A stretch of 64,000 bases of DNA from Mesorhizobium muleiense (GTDB lineage: Bacteria; Pseudomonadota; Alphaproteobacteria; Rhizobiales; Rhizobiaceae). The notes below the pieces were generated by a model, which saw only the letters and a program-made list of their open reading frames with translations, searched no databases and was not told the DNA's origin. Positions 46,453 to 54,649 of this stretch are shown piece by piece. The stretch spans positions 16,613-80,612 of the forward strand of contig NZ_FNEE01000028.1 of NCBI RefSeq assembly GCF_900099905.1, read 5' to 3'. Within the stretch, counting starts at the first letter, position 1, and each line of letters opens with the position of its first letter. The position numbers and the translations under genes are program-made.

Positions 46453-47673
46453 CTATTTCAACGCGGTGACCAGGTCGGCGTCGGGAAAACAGGTGGCGGC
46501 GCGACCGTTCCTGGCCTGCCATTTGCCGATCGACCGGCGCGTCTTGAAACCGGGCAGGCCGTCGGCGCTGCCGACGTCGTAGCCCTCGGCCTCCAGCGCC
46601 CGCTGCAAGGTGGCGATGTCGGACCTGTGGAGCCCGCCGACCGCACCCCAGCGCCCCGAAAAATTGCTGTCGCCGTTGGCGATGCGGTCAGCGCCGTGGC
46701 CGATGAACAGGGCGTAGAGATCGCTGGTGTTGTATTGCTTCAGCACGTAGAAATTGGGCGTGACGATGAAGGCTGGACCGCTGCGCCCGGCCGGCATCAG
46801 AAGAAAGCCTTCGGCCTTCAATTCGCGCGCCGGGAACGGTCTTGCCGCGATGCGCTTGATGCCCAGATCAGCCCATTGGGAAATCCTTTTGCCCTGGTCC
46901 GGGCCTTCGAGCGAACAGGAGACCGCTTCCGGCACCGTCACCTCAAAACCCCAGCCGCGGCCCTTCACCCAGCCATAATGGACGAGGTAGTTGGCGATCG
47001 AGGCCAGCGTGTCCGGCACCGAGTTCCAAATGTCGACCCGACCGTCGCCATCGAAGTCGACGGCATGTTTGAGGAACGAACTCGGCATGAACTGCGGCTG
47101 GCCGAGTGCGCCGGCCCATGACGATTTCATCGCGCCGACCGGGGCCAGCCCGCGCTCGACGATCTCGAGCGCTGCCATAAGCTCGGTGCGGAAGAAATCC
47201 TTCCTGGTCGCCATGAAGGCCTTGGTCCCCAGCACTTCGAAGGCGTCGTAAGGCATTTTCGCCGCGCCAAAGCCGCTCTCGCGGCCCCAGATCGCCAGCA
47301 GCACCCCGCCCGGCACGCCGTAGCGCTTCTCGATCGCGGCGACCGTCCTGGCATTGGCCGCCTTGCGCGTGCGCCCACCAGCGGTCACGGCGCGAACCGT
47401 CTTTTCGGCGAAATAGGCGCCGGGCGAACCGAACTCCGCCTGATGCTGCTTTTGCGGCGTCGTTGCCTTTTTGCCCGGCATCACCAGGTCGGGCAGTTTG
47501 AGGTTCGGTTTGATGCCATCGAAGGCGGCGTCGAAGGTTTTTCTGGAGATGCCGTTGGCGTTGGCTTCGGGCCAGAGGTCGTTGTTGAGCCAGGCGCGGA
47601 ACTGGGTGTCGAGTTTTGTGGCGGAGGCGGGAGTGGAAATCAAAAGTCCGGTTAGCGCGACCAGAAAAATCAC
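46453..47673 (-). CDS. Lytic murein transglycosylase (MltB family) with peptidoglycan-binding domain
   Basis: 406 residues if started at GTG 47673; the frame stays open to 48240, and an ATG at 47739 is an alternative. The chosen start begins directly with the hydrophobic signal VIFLVALTGLLISTPASA. The catalytic domain has IWGRESGFGA (catalytic Glu), GAMKSSWAGALGQPQFMPSS and DFDGDGRVDIWNSVPDTLAS. The C-terminus is a PG_binding_1 domain (IATLQRALEAEGYDVGSADG). It cleaves the glycan strand to 1,6-anhydromuropeptides in the periplasm. The 5' end abuts palindromic repeat copy 4, which obscures the true start. Confidence 0.82.
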   Translation of the reverse strand: MIFLVALTGLLISTPASATKLDTQFRAWLNNDLWPEANANGISRKTFDAAFDGIKPNLKLPDLVMPGKKATTPQKQHQAEFGSPGAYFAEKTVRAVTAGGRTRKAANARTVAAIEKRYGVPGGVLLAIWGRESGFGAAKMPYDAFEVLGTKAFMATRKDFFRTELMAALEIVERGLAPVGAMKSSWAGALGQPQFMPSSFLKHAVDFDGDGRVDIWNSVPDTLASIANYLVHYGWVKGRGWGFEVTVPEAVSCSLEGPDQGKRISQWADLGIKRIAARPFPARELKAEGFLLMPAGRSGPAFIVTPNFYVLKQYNTSDLYALFIGHGADRIANGDSNFSGRWGAVGGLHRSDIATLQRALEAEGYDVGSADGLPGFKTRRSIGKWQARNGRAATCFPDADLVTALK

Positions 47674-47691
47674 CAGTCCGCGAAGTCCGCG

Positions 47692-47880
47692 TTCTGTGGC
47701 GCCCCCCTCTGTCCTGCCCTCTTTGCCAAAACTTGGCATCTCCCCCACTTGGGGGGAGATTGGCAGCTTTGACCACGGCGCTTTTCCTCCAACGCTGGAG
47801 GTTTGCGAAAGCCGGGATGACAGCCAATCTCCCCCCAAGTGGGGGAGATGTCCGGCAGGACAGAGGGGGGCGCCACAGAA
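47692..47880. repeat. Palindromic repeat copy 4
   Basis: Perfect 27-bp outer arms: TTCTGTGGCGCCCCCCTCTG... (47692-47718) and its complement (47854-47880). Inner arms ATCTCCCCC and GGGGGAGAT and a central GGAGGTTTGCGAAAG core are shared with copy 2. It lies between recR and the transglycosylase and may contribute its start region. Confidence 0.9.
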
Positions 47881-47915
47881 CGCAATCATCTCAAGAATAC
47901 CTCCCCCCAACAGCC

Positions 47916-48521
47916 TCAAAACGCCGTCCGCGAGCGCAGCGCGGCGGCCAGCGTGCCTTCGTCGAGATAGTCGAGTTCGCCGCCGACCGGGACGCCATGC
48001 GCCAGCCGCGTCACCTTGATATCGAAGCCGGACAATTGATCGGTGAGATAATGCGCGGTGGTCTGGCCCTCGACGGTGGCGTTGACGGCAAGGATCACCT
48101 CCTTGACCTCGCCGCCGGCGACGCGGTCGACCAGCGAGCGGATGTTGAGCTGCTCGGGGCCGATGCCGTCGAGCGGCGACAGCGAGCCGCCGAGCACGTG
48201 ATAGCGGACATTCATGGCGGCCGCCCGCTCCAGCGCCCACAGGTCGGCCACGTCCTCGACGACGATGAGCGTGCCGGCGTCGCGGCGCGGATCGGTGCAG
48301 ATCATGCAGGGGTCGGACGTATCGACATTGCCGCAGGTCGAGCAGATGCGCACCTTGTCGACCGCCTCGCTCATGGCGGCGGCGAGCGGCGACAGCAACT
48401 GCTCCTTCTTCTTGATGAGGTGAAGCGCTGCCCGCCTGGCTGAACGGGGCCCAAGCCCCGGCACCTTGGCCAGGAGTTGGATCAGGCGTTCGATCTCGGG
48501 ACCGGCGATTCGCTTCGACAT
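47916..48521 (-). CDS. recR: Recombination protein RecR
   Basis: 201 residues. The helix-hairpin-helix KVPGLGPRSARRAALHLI is followed by a C4 zinc finger (ICSTCGNVDTSDPCMIC) and a Toprim domain (IVVEDVADLWALE). A Walker B-like region and the HGVPVGGELDYLDEGTL C-terminus follow. RecR works with RecF/RecO to load RecA on gapped DNA. In most relatives it follows ybaB directly; here a hydrolase gene and repeats separate them. Confidence 0.96.
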   Translation of the reverse strand: MSKRIAGPEIERLIQLLAKVPGLGPRSARRAALHLIKKKEQLLSPLAAAMSEAVDKVRICSTCGNVDTSDPCMICTDPRRDAGTLIVVEDVADLWALERAAAMNVRYHVLGGSLSPLDGIGPEQLNIRSLVDRVAGGEVKEVILAVNATVEGQTTAHYLTDQLSGFDIKVTRLAHGVPVGGELDYLDEGTLAAALRSRTAF

Positions 48522-48597
48522 CGCATCGGTTTAGGATTTTTCAATTGGTTTTGGAACTCTCCTGCGGCGCGGCTGCTGCGAACAATCGCTCAGGTTT

Positions 48598-48778
48598 GCG
48601 CTGCCCCTCATTGCCCTGCCGGGCATTTCTCCCCGTATAGTGACGGGGAGAAAGACGCCATCTCAAATGATTTCGCCAATTTCCGGCGTTGCAGGAAGGG
48701 TGCCAAGGTTGCGGCCAGATCCCTTCTCCCCGTCACTATCCGGGGAGAAGGTGCCGGCAGGCAGATGAGGGGCGGCGC
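48598..48778. repeat. Palindromic repeat copy 5
   Basis: Outer arms GCGCTGCCCCTCAT (48598-48611) and ATGAGGGGCGGCGC (48765-48778), one mismatch. Inside are TCTCCCCGT...ACGGGGAGA and TTCTCCCCGTCACTATCCGG-type stems, and a CGCCAATTTCCGGCGTTGCAG core like copy 2. It fills the gap between recR and the SleB-like gene. Confidence 0.85.
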
Positions 48779-48799
48779 TGACGTCGACCGTCGATCGCC

Positions 48800-49687
48800 T
48801 CAGTAGGCTTCCAGCGGCCTGCCCTGGCCGGCGATCATCGCACCGATGGCATCGGTGTTCTCGGGTGTCGATTCAAACGACATCGTCGGCTCGGCCGGCG
48901 CCGCCGAAAATGACGTAACTGGTTGCGCACCGGCGGTGCTGCCGAAACGGGCGGCGTCCGGCTCCTGCATCGCCACAAAGGTCACCTTCTCCGGTGTTGC
49001 CTTCCCTGAAGTAGCCTTTGTCGGCTGCGATGCGATCGCCGTCACATAGGTCACCTTGCTGGGCGCCGCCTTGGCGGCCGGCGCAGCAGAGGCCATGAGC
49101 GTCACCGGTGCGGCGCGCGACCGCCGCGGCGTCGCCTGCGCCACCGCGACGGTTGGCTCGTCCGGCAGTGGTTTCCAGTTGCGGCCGCGCTTTTCGTAGA
49201 AGGCGTTGCCGCCGGCGACCATGGTGTAGTGCATGTTCTTGTAGGGGAAACGCAGGCCGGCGGTGTGAAAGAACATCGAGTTCTTCAGCTTGGCCTTGCG
49301 CTCGCCCTTGAGCACCGCCTCGGCGGCTTCCTCGACATCGGGCATCGCCTTCGAATTCATCGGCCGTGTCATCACGCCCGGCGCGAACTGGCCACGCTCG
49401 CCGACCACCTGGCAGATGGTGTTGCCGTGCTTGCCGGAGCGCAGCCGGTTCATCACCACCGTGCCGACGGCAATCATGCCGTCGCGGCTCGACCGGTTGG
49501 ATTCGAAGAACATCGCGCGCTGGAGGCACTCCTTGTCCTTCGCTGTGTGATTGTAGGGCCGGGACCTAGCGGTATCGGTCAGGCTGGCCACGGACAGGCC
49601 GTGCGTGGTCTGACTGCAGGCGGCCAAAAACAGCGGAGAGGCGATGACGCCGAGCAGCAACGGCGTCTTCCATCGGGTCACGATCAA
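48800..49687 (-). CDS. Cell-wall hydrolase, SleB-like domain lipoprotein
   Basis: 295 residues from a TTG at 49687 (AGGGG six bases ahead); a GTG at 49681 is nearly as good. The signal peptide TPLLLGVIASPLFLAACSQ has a lipobox LAAC, so it is likely an outer-membrane lipoprotein. Residues about 45-150 are the Hydrolase_2 (SleB) domain: CLQRAMFFESNRSSRDGMIA, GTVVMNRLRSG and GERGQFAPG. SleB-type enzymes cleave peptidoglycan. The C-terminal 130 residues are low-complexity Ala/Thr/Pro-rich, a possible wall-spanning linker. It interrupts the ybaB-recR pair. Confidence 0.75.
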   Translation of the reverse strand: MIVTRWKTPLLLGVIASPLFLAACSQTTHGLSVASLTDTARSRPYNHTAKDKECLQRAMFFESNRSSRDGMIAVGTVVMNRLRSGKHGNTICQVVGERGQFAPGVMTRPMNSKAMPDVEEAAEAVLKGERKAKLKNSMFFHTAGLRFPYKNMHYTMVAGGNAFYEKRGRNWKPLPDEPTVAVAQATPRRSRAAPVTLMASAAPAAKAAPSKVTYVTAIASQPTKATSGKATPEKVTFVAMQEPDAARFGSTAGAQPVTSFSAAPAEPTMSFESTPENTDAIGAMIAGQGRPLEAY

Positions 49688-50113
49688 AGATATCCCCTCA
49701 TTCTGTCGCCAGCCCGCCCCTGGTTGCGGCAAGAATGAGACACTTTCGGGCAAAAAGATGGCTAAAGCGTTATTAAGTGAGCAGAGTTGCCGAATGGACA
49801 CAGCTGGCCGGCAGGTGGTGAATCGCTGCGCTCCCCGGGCTCGCTCGATCGGCACAACCATCAATACAGCTTAGAGGCTGTTGGAAAGTCGCTCCGGCGA
49901 GTCATATGGTGGTGATTTCGAGAACCGGAGCGGAGCGGACATTAGAGCGCCGCGCGTCCAATTGGACGCGCAAAGGACGCTCTAACACTTTGCATTTGCG
50001 CATGATCCTTTCCGGAAACCGAAATCGGTTTCCGGGGTCATGCGCTGGTCCGTGAGCACCGGAAGCGCAGAAACCGCCATCAGATGGCCGCCGGAGTAGA
50101 GTTTCCAAGCCTC
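49688..50113. other. Region between the SleB-like gene and ybaB
   Basis: 426 bp with no supported gene. The left part (49688-49940) has no recognisable structure; the right part is a RIME-type repeat, flanked by TTGGAAAGTCGCTCCGG-type sequence on one side and TAGAGTTTCCAAGCCTCT on the other. Confidence 0.5.
49943..50055. repeat. RIME-type intergenic repeat, best copy
   Basis: Contains the palindromes GAGCGCCGCGCGTCC/GGACGCGC and CCGGAAACCGAAATCGGTTTCCGG, plus GCATGATCC...GGGTCATGC. It matches the class of rhizobial intergenic mosaic elements; diverged copies lie at 9580-9711 and 29838-29945, and a half copy at 50474-50510. Confidence 0.7.
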
Positions 50114-50437
50114 TTAGAATGGCAGCTTCATTCCCGGCGGAATCGGCAGTCCTGCGGTCAGTGCCTGGGTCTTTTCCTGCATCATCTGTTCGACCTTGGC
50201 CCTGGCGTCATTGTGGGCGGCGAGAAGCAGATCCTCCAGAATCTCGACCTCGTCCTCCTTGAACAGCGACGGGTCGATTTTCAGGGACTTCATCTCGAAT
50301 TTGCCGGTCAGCGTCACGCTGACCAGGCCGCCGCCGGCCTGTCCGGTGGCTTCCAACGTGGCGATCTCGTCCTGCATGGCCTGGAACTTGGCCTGCATTT
50401 CTTTCGCCTTGCCCATCAGGCCGAGAAGATCTTTCAT
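50114..50437 (-). CDS. ybaB: YbaB/EbfC-family nucleoid-associated protein
   Basis: 107 residues from the ATG at 50437 (MKDLLGLMGKAKEMQAKF). It has the family tweezers fold: an N-terminal helix, GGGLVSVTLTGKFEMKSLKI and a C-terminal helix LLLAAHNDARAKVEQMM, then a Pro/Gly-rich tail. It binds DNA and probably compacts the nucleoid or regulates genes. It lies between dnaX and recR in the conserved order dnaX-ybaB-recR, 95 bp downstream of dnaX, a gap that holds a half repeat. Confidence 0.9.
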   Translation of the reverse strand: MKDLLGLMGKAKEMQAKFQAMQDEIATLEATGQAGGGLVSVTLTGKFEMKSLKIDPSLFKEDEVEILEDLLLAAHNDARAKVEQMMQEKTQALTAGLPIPPGMKLPF

Positions 50438-50473
50438 CGCGTGGTCCTCTACGATTGATTTGTTTCTTTTTTT

Positions 50474-50510
50474 AAGCATGATCGTCTCCGAAAACCGGCT
50501 CCCATTTTTT
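50474..50510. repeat. Half copy of the rhizobial palindromic repeat
   Basis: AGCATGATCGTCTCCGAAAA followed by CCGGCTCCCATTTTT is the left half of the element seen complete at 12889-12935. It lies in the dnaX-ybaB gap. Confidence 0.5.
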
Positions 50511-50532
50511 TGCTTCGCTGACCTTCGGTTGC

Positions 50533-52374
50533 TCAGGTTTCGTCTTCGTCGGTGGCCGGCTCGATCGGAACCTCGGCCTCCACCGCATCGGCTTCCGGTG
50601 CGTCGGGAATGCGCACGTCGATGATCTTGGCGCCGGGAAAACGCGCCAGGATGGCGGCGACGGTCGGGTCGCTCTTGGCATCAAGGAGGGCGTTTTCGCG
50701 CTTGGTCGATTCCATCTCGGCCAGCGTCTGGCCGCCCGCTTCCTTCGACAGCGACACCAGCCAGCTGCGTCCGGTCCAGGCGCGCAATTTGGCGGTCAGA
50801 TCGTTGAGCAGCATCTTCGGCGCGTCGTCGGTCAGGCTGACGTCGATGCGGCCCGGCTCGATGCGCACCAGGCGCACGCAGCGCTTGACCAGCACCTTGA
50901 AGGCGATGTCGCGCTGGGCGTCGGCAAGGGCGATGATGTCGGCCAGCGATTTCACCGGCACCGGCGGCGCATCGGCGACCGGCTCCGGCGCCGGAACGAA
51001 AGGCGCAGGCATCGGCTCGGGTTCGACCAGCCGCATGGTCTGGGCGCCGCCATTGGCCGCCGGCATCCGCGTCTGCGCCACGCTGGCGCCGCCATTACCG
51101 GGATTTGCTGGGCCGGGATTTGCCGGGCCGGGATTTGCGGCGGCAGAGGTTGCGGGTGCACCATTCGAGCGTGGCGCGCCATTCGGCACCGACGCTGCGC
51201 CCTCCAGCGATTTCAGCGCCTCGTCCAGTGTCGGCAAGTCGGCGGCATGCGCCAGCCGGATCAGCACCATTTCGGCGGCGCTGACCGGCCGGTTGGAGGA
51301 CTGCACCTCGGGAATGCCTTTCAACAGCATCTGCCAGGTCCGCGACAGCACCCTGACCGACAGCGCCTTGGCGAAATCGGCGCCGCGCCGGCGCTCGTCC
51401 TCCGACAGCGAGGCGTCATCGAGGGCTGTCGGCACAAAGCGCAGCCGGGTGACGAGATGGTTGAACTCGGCCAGGTCGGTCAGCACAGCGGCCGGATCGG
51501 CGCCGGTGTCGTACTGGTTGCGGAATTCGGCCAGTGCGGCCGCCACATCGCCCTTCATCACATGTTCGAACAGGTCGACGATGCGGGCGCGGTCGGCCAG
51601 CCCGAGCATGGCGCGCACCGCTTCGGCGCTGACCGCGCCGCTGCCATGGGCGATCGCCTGGTCGAGAATGGACAGCGAATCGCGTGCCGAGCCCTCGGCC
51701 GCCCGGGCGATCATCGCCAGCGCGTCGTCATCGACCGCGATGCCTTCTTTTCCGGCGATCGAAGAGAGGTGCGCGACCAACGTGCCGGCATCGATACGCC
51801 TGAGATCGAAGCGCTGGCAGCGCGACAGAACGGTGATCGGAACTTTTCTGATTTCGGTGGTGGCGAAGATGAATTTGACGTGCGGCGGCGGCTCTTCCAG
51901 CGTCTTCAGCAGGCCGTTGAAGGCCTGCGTCGAGAGCATGTGCACTTCGTCGATGATGTAGACCTTGTAGCGCCCCGACACCGGCGCGTAACGCACGCGC
52001 TCGATGATATCCCTGATGTCGTCGATGCCGGTGTGCGAGGCGGCGTCCATCTCGATGACGTCGACATGGCGGCCTTCCATGATCGCCTGGCAATGCTCGC
52101 CCGGCACGGCAAGATCGACCGAAGGCTGGTCGACATCAGATGTTTTGTAGTTCAGGGCCCGCGCGAGTATGCGCGCCGTCGTCGTCTTGCCGACACCGCG
52201 CACGCCAGTCAGCATCCAGGCCTGGGCGATGCGGCCGGTGGCGAAAGCGTTGGTGAGGGTGCGGACCATCGGCTCCTGGCCGATCAGTTCGGAGAAATTG
52301 GCAGGACGGTATTTGCGCGCCAGAACGCGATAGGCGGCGGCTTTTTCCGTTCCCGAATTTCCGGCTTCGCTCAT
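50533..52374 (-). CDS. dnaX: DNA polymerase III subunit gamma/tau
   Basis: 613 residues from the ATG at 52374; a TTG at 52392 is possible. The AAA+ domain has Walker A GVRGVGKTTTAR, Walker B IIDEVHML and sensor TTEIRKVPITVLSRC. The region around residue 75-95 lacks the usual four-cysteine zinc module (only GEHCQAIMEG remains), as is common in Rhizobiales. The C-terminal tau-like region contains three tandem NPGPA repeats (51098-51140 in DNA). It assembles the clamp loader and dimerises polymerase III. Read on from the SRP RNA upstream, it heads dnaX-ybaB. Confidence 0.96.
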   Translation of the reverse strand: MSEAGNSGTEKAAAYRVLARKYRPANFSELIGQEPMVRTLTNAFATGRIAQAWMLTGVRGVGKTTTARILARALNYKTSDVDQPSVDLAVPGEHCQAIMEGRHVDVIEMDAASHTGIDDIRDIIERVRYAPVSGRYKVYIIDEVHMLSTQAFNGLLKTLEEPPPHVKFIFATTEIRKVPITVLSRCQRFDLRRIDAGTLVAHLSSIAGKEGIAVDDDALAMIARAAEGSARDSLSILDQAIAHGSGAVSAEAVRAMLGLADRARIVDLFEHVMKGDVAAALAEFRNQYDTGADPAAVLTDLAEFNHLVTRLRFVPTALDDASLSEDERRRGADFAKALSVRVLSRTWQMLLKGIPEVQSSNRPVSAAEMVLIRLAHAADLPTLDEALKSLEGAASVPNGAPRSNGAPATSAAANPGPANPGPANPGNGGASVAQTRMPAANGGAQTMRLVEPEPMPAPFVPAPEPVADAPPVPVKSLADIIALADAQRDIAFKVLVKRCVRLVRIEPGRIDVSLTDDAPKMLLNDLTAKLRAWTGRSWLVSLSKEAGGQTLAEMESTKRENALLDAKSDPTVAAILARFPGAKIIDVRIPDAPEADAVEAEVPIEPATDEDET

Positions 52375-52481
52375 TCGCCCGTAAAGCTCCAAGGGCCGCG
52401 GCTCAAGGCGGCCGATTCCTGCGCATAGTTTCGCCCGCAGGGCTTGGCGCCGTCAATGTCGCGGGAGAAAGGCGAAGAGGT

Positions 52482-52577
52482 GGGAGGCTGGAACAATGAC
52501 CCGTTCCGGGCTCGTTAGGGCTGCTTCCTTCCGGACCTGACCCGGTTGGCGAGTGGACCGTCCACCACCAACCTCCC
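52482..52577 (-). ncRNA. ffs: Signal recognition particle 4.5S RNA
   Basis: On the minus strand the conserved domain IV appears: GGTCAGGTCCGGAAGGAAGC followed by AGCC, the Ffh-binding loop. The ends pair: GGGAGGTTGG (from 52577) with CCAGCCTCCC (to 52482). The length of about 96 nt fits the small bacterial SRP RNA. It is located upstream of dnaX, a known position in alphaproteobacteria, and may be read through into it. Confidence 0.93.
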
Positions 52578-52941
52578 GCTTTCCATATCGGCAATCCGGC
52601 GATGAAATGCAAGTGCGCAGTGACAGGCGGCGAAACCAGAAAATATAAAAACCGCCTCGGAGGCGGATCGCTGGCGCGAATAAGCACCATGTTGAAACTA
52701 CTGGCATAGCGGCCGGCACAAAGCAAGAACAGATGAGCGAAAGCCATGGCCGGCAGACCAGAGGGGGCGAGATGGTCACTTCATTCCAGCCCAAAGTCTT
52801 GGCAGGCCATACCCTGAGTTCTTCGCCGGACCATCATCGCCACGATAGGCCTTGATTCGCTTGCCGCCCTCTTGCGGGCTAACGGCGGCCGCTCTAGCGT
52901 CCATGGAGTAAAAAAATACTACAAAAGTGAAGGAAACGCCG
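52578..52941. other. Intergenic region with a repeat fragment
   Basis: 364 bp without a gene between ffs and the divergent HIT gene. At 52745-52771 CATGGCCGGCAGACCAGAGG followed by GGGCGAG is an isolated arm of palindromic repeat type 2 (compare 40744-40770). The rest includes a presumed ffs promoter region and shows no ORF. Confidence 0.5.
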
Positions 52942-53361
52942 ATGTCGCCGGGCCTCGAGGCCGGATTCACGCTGGATGCTCGTCTGGAGGCCGACAGCGA
53001 GCAGTTGATGTGGCTCGGCCTGTGCGAGTTGCGGGTGATGAACGACCGCCGCTGGCCGTGGCTGCTTCTGGTGCCGCAGCGGCCGGGCGCGGAGGAAATC
53101 CATGATTTGACGCCGCTCGACCAGGCGATGCTGACCTTCGAGACCAATATGGTGGCGCAGGCGCTGAAAAGCGTGACCGGCTGCACCAAGATAAACAGCG
53201 GCGCACTTGGTAACATCGTCCGCCAGTTGCATGTCCATGTCATCGCGCGCTCGGAAGGCGATCCCGGCTGGCCGGGCCCGGTGTGGGGGCACGGTATGCG
53301 CGAGCCCTACGAGCGCTCGGACCTCCGCCGGTTTGCGCAGAAGATAAAGGCGGCGCTATAA
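52942..53361 (+). CDS. HIT-family protein
   Basis: 139 residues from the ATG at 52942, which has AAGGAAA five bases upstream; a GTG at 52927 is less likely. The histidine triad is QLHVHVIAR near residue 96, and the protein ends with a short C-terminal extension GPVWGHGMREPYE. HIT proteins are nucleotide hydrolases or transferases (for example of AMP-lysine or Ap4A). The next gene, nudC, also handles nucleotides, so the pair may be an operon (34-bp gap). Confidence 0.85.
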   Translation: MSPGLEAGFTLDARLEADSEQLMWLGLCELRVMNDRRWPWLLLVPQRPGAEEIHDLTPLDQAMLTFETNMVAQALKSVTGCTKINSGALGNIVRQLHVHVIARSEGDPGWPGPVWGHGMREPYERSDLRRFAQKIKAAL

Positions 53362-53395
53362 GCCTGTCCCGTGTCCATCCTGAAGTTGAGTCTCG

Positions 53396-54337
53396 ATGAG
53401 CTTCCGCCTGTTTGACGCGCCCTTGCGCGAGCCGAGCCAGTTCGTCGGCTTTGCCGGCAACATGATCGACCGGCAATCGGAAAACCGCGCCGACGATTCC
53501 GTCGAAAAGGCGCTCGCCGATCCTTCAGCCAGGCTTTTGCTGATGCATGGCGGGCGGCTCTACCTGAAGCTCATTGGTGGCGGCTTCGACCCCTGGTTCG
53601 GCGCCGAGGAAAGCCGGCCGCTCGAGGCGTCGCTCGACCGTGGCGTCCTGCTCGGTTTTTCCGACAGCGGCCCGGTGCTCGCCGTACCGGCCGGCATCGA
53701 CCCCGAACAGCTGCCCGATACCATCAAGGGCATCGACTATCGCTCGGTCTACATGCAGGGGCTGATCGACGAGGCGGCGGCCGGCGCGATGGCGCAAGGA
53801 GCAGCGCTGCTCGCCTGGCATGCCAGCCACCGCTTCTGCAGCAAATGCGGCGCTGAAGCCGCGATGCGGGCCGGCGGCTACAAGCGGCTTTGCCCGGCCT
53901 GCGCCACCGAGCATTTTCCGCGAACCGACCCGGTGGCGATCATGCTGACGGCGACGCGTGAAAAATGCCTGCTCGGCCGCGGCCGGCATTTCGCGCCCGG
54001 CATGTATTCGGCGCTTGCCGGCTTCATCGAACCTGGCGAGACGATCGAGGCGGCGGTGCGCCGCGAAACGCTGGAGGAAGCCGGTATCCGGCTTGGCCGT
54101 GTCGTCTATCACGCCAGCCAGCCCTGGCCGTTTCCCTATTCGCTGATGATCGGCTGCTTCGGCGAGCCGCTCAACGACGACATCCAGGCCGACCTCAACG
54201 AGTTGGAAGACTGCCGCTGGTTCTTTCGCGACGAGGTGCTGTCGATGCTGGCCCGCGAGCATCCGGGCGGCCTGGTCACGCCGCCGAAGGGGGCGATCGC
54301 CTACAACCTCATCCGCGCCTGGGCCGACAGCGCATAG
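53396..54337 (+). CDS. nudC: NAD(+)/NADH pyrophosphatase NudC
   Basis: 313 residues. Zinc ligands are CSKCG and CPACA (about residues 143-163). The Nudix box is GFIEPGETIEAAVRRETLEE followed by AGI, preceded by ALA. The NudC-specific SQPWPFPYSLMIGC motif follows the box. It hydrolyses NADH to NMNH and AMP, and decaps NAD-capped RNAs. The order HIT-nudC-Dabb on the plus strand looks like one transcription unit (gaps 34 and 18 bp). Confidence 0.94.
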   Translation: MSFRLFDAPLREPSQFVGFAGNMIDRQSENRADDSVEKALADPSARLLLMHGGRLYLKLIGGGFDPWFGAEESRPLEASLDRGVLLGFSDSGPVLAVPAGIDPEQLPDTIKGIDYRSVYMQGLIDEAAAGAMAQGAALLAWHASHRFCSKCGAEAAMRAGGYKRLCPACATEHFPRTDPVAIMLTATREKCLLGRGRHFAPGMYSALAGFIEPGETIEAAVRRETLEEAGIRLGRVVYHASQPWPFPYSLMIGCFGEPLNDDIQADLNELEDCRWFFRDEVLSMLAREHPGGLVTPPKGAIAYNLIRAWADSA

Positions 54338-54355
54338 CCTGCAGGGGAAGCAAAA

Positions 54356-54649
54356 ATGATCCGTCATACAGTGGTGTTCAGGCTGAAGCACAAGGAGAAC
54401 TCGGCCGAGGAGGCAAAATTTCTGGCAGACGCCAAAATACTGGCGGCGATACCGGGCGTCGAGAAATTCGAGCAGTTGCAGCAGGTCAGCCCGAAGAACG
54501 ATTATCGCTTCGGCTTCTCGATGGAGTTCGCCGACCAGGCTGCCTATTCCGGCTACAACGACCATCCCGACCACGTCGCCTTCGTCCGCGACCGCTGGAT
54601 CCCGGAAGTCGCGGCGTTTTTGGAGATCGACTACGCGCCGCTGAGTTAA
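54356..54649 (+). CDS. Dabb (stress-responsive A/B barrel) protein
   Basis: 97 residues with the dimeric alpha/beta barrel pattern: N-terminal MIRHTVVFRLKHKE, central LAAIPGVEKFEQLQQVSPKN, and DHVAFVRDRWIPEVAAFLEID at the end. The invariant His of this fold is in the YNDHPDH segment. Members are linked to stress or small-molecule binding; the function here is unknown. It overlaps the end of the convergent GST gene by 4 bp (stop at 54649 against stop at 54646). Confidence 0.82.
   Translation: MIRHTVVFRLKHKENSAEEAKFLADAKILAAIPGVEKFEQLQQVSPKNDYRFGFSMEFADQAAYSGYNDHPDHVAFVRDRWIPEVAAFLEIDYAPLS

Noticed and set aside
47674..48240. N-terminal extension giving a 595-residue transglycosylase
   Set aside because: The added part is repeat sequence plus the opposite frame of recR, and it would place the signal peptide in the middle of the protein.
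39024..48778. CRISPR-like array
   Set aside because: The repeats are large dyads scattered between genes, not short direct repeats with regular spacers, and there are no cas genes.
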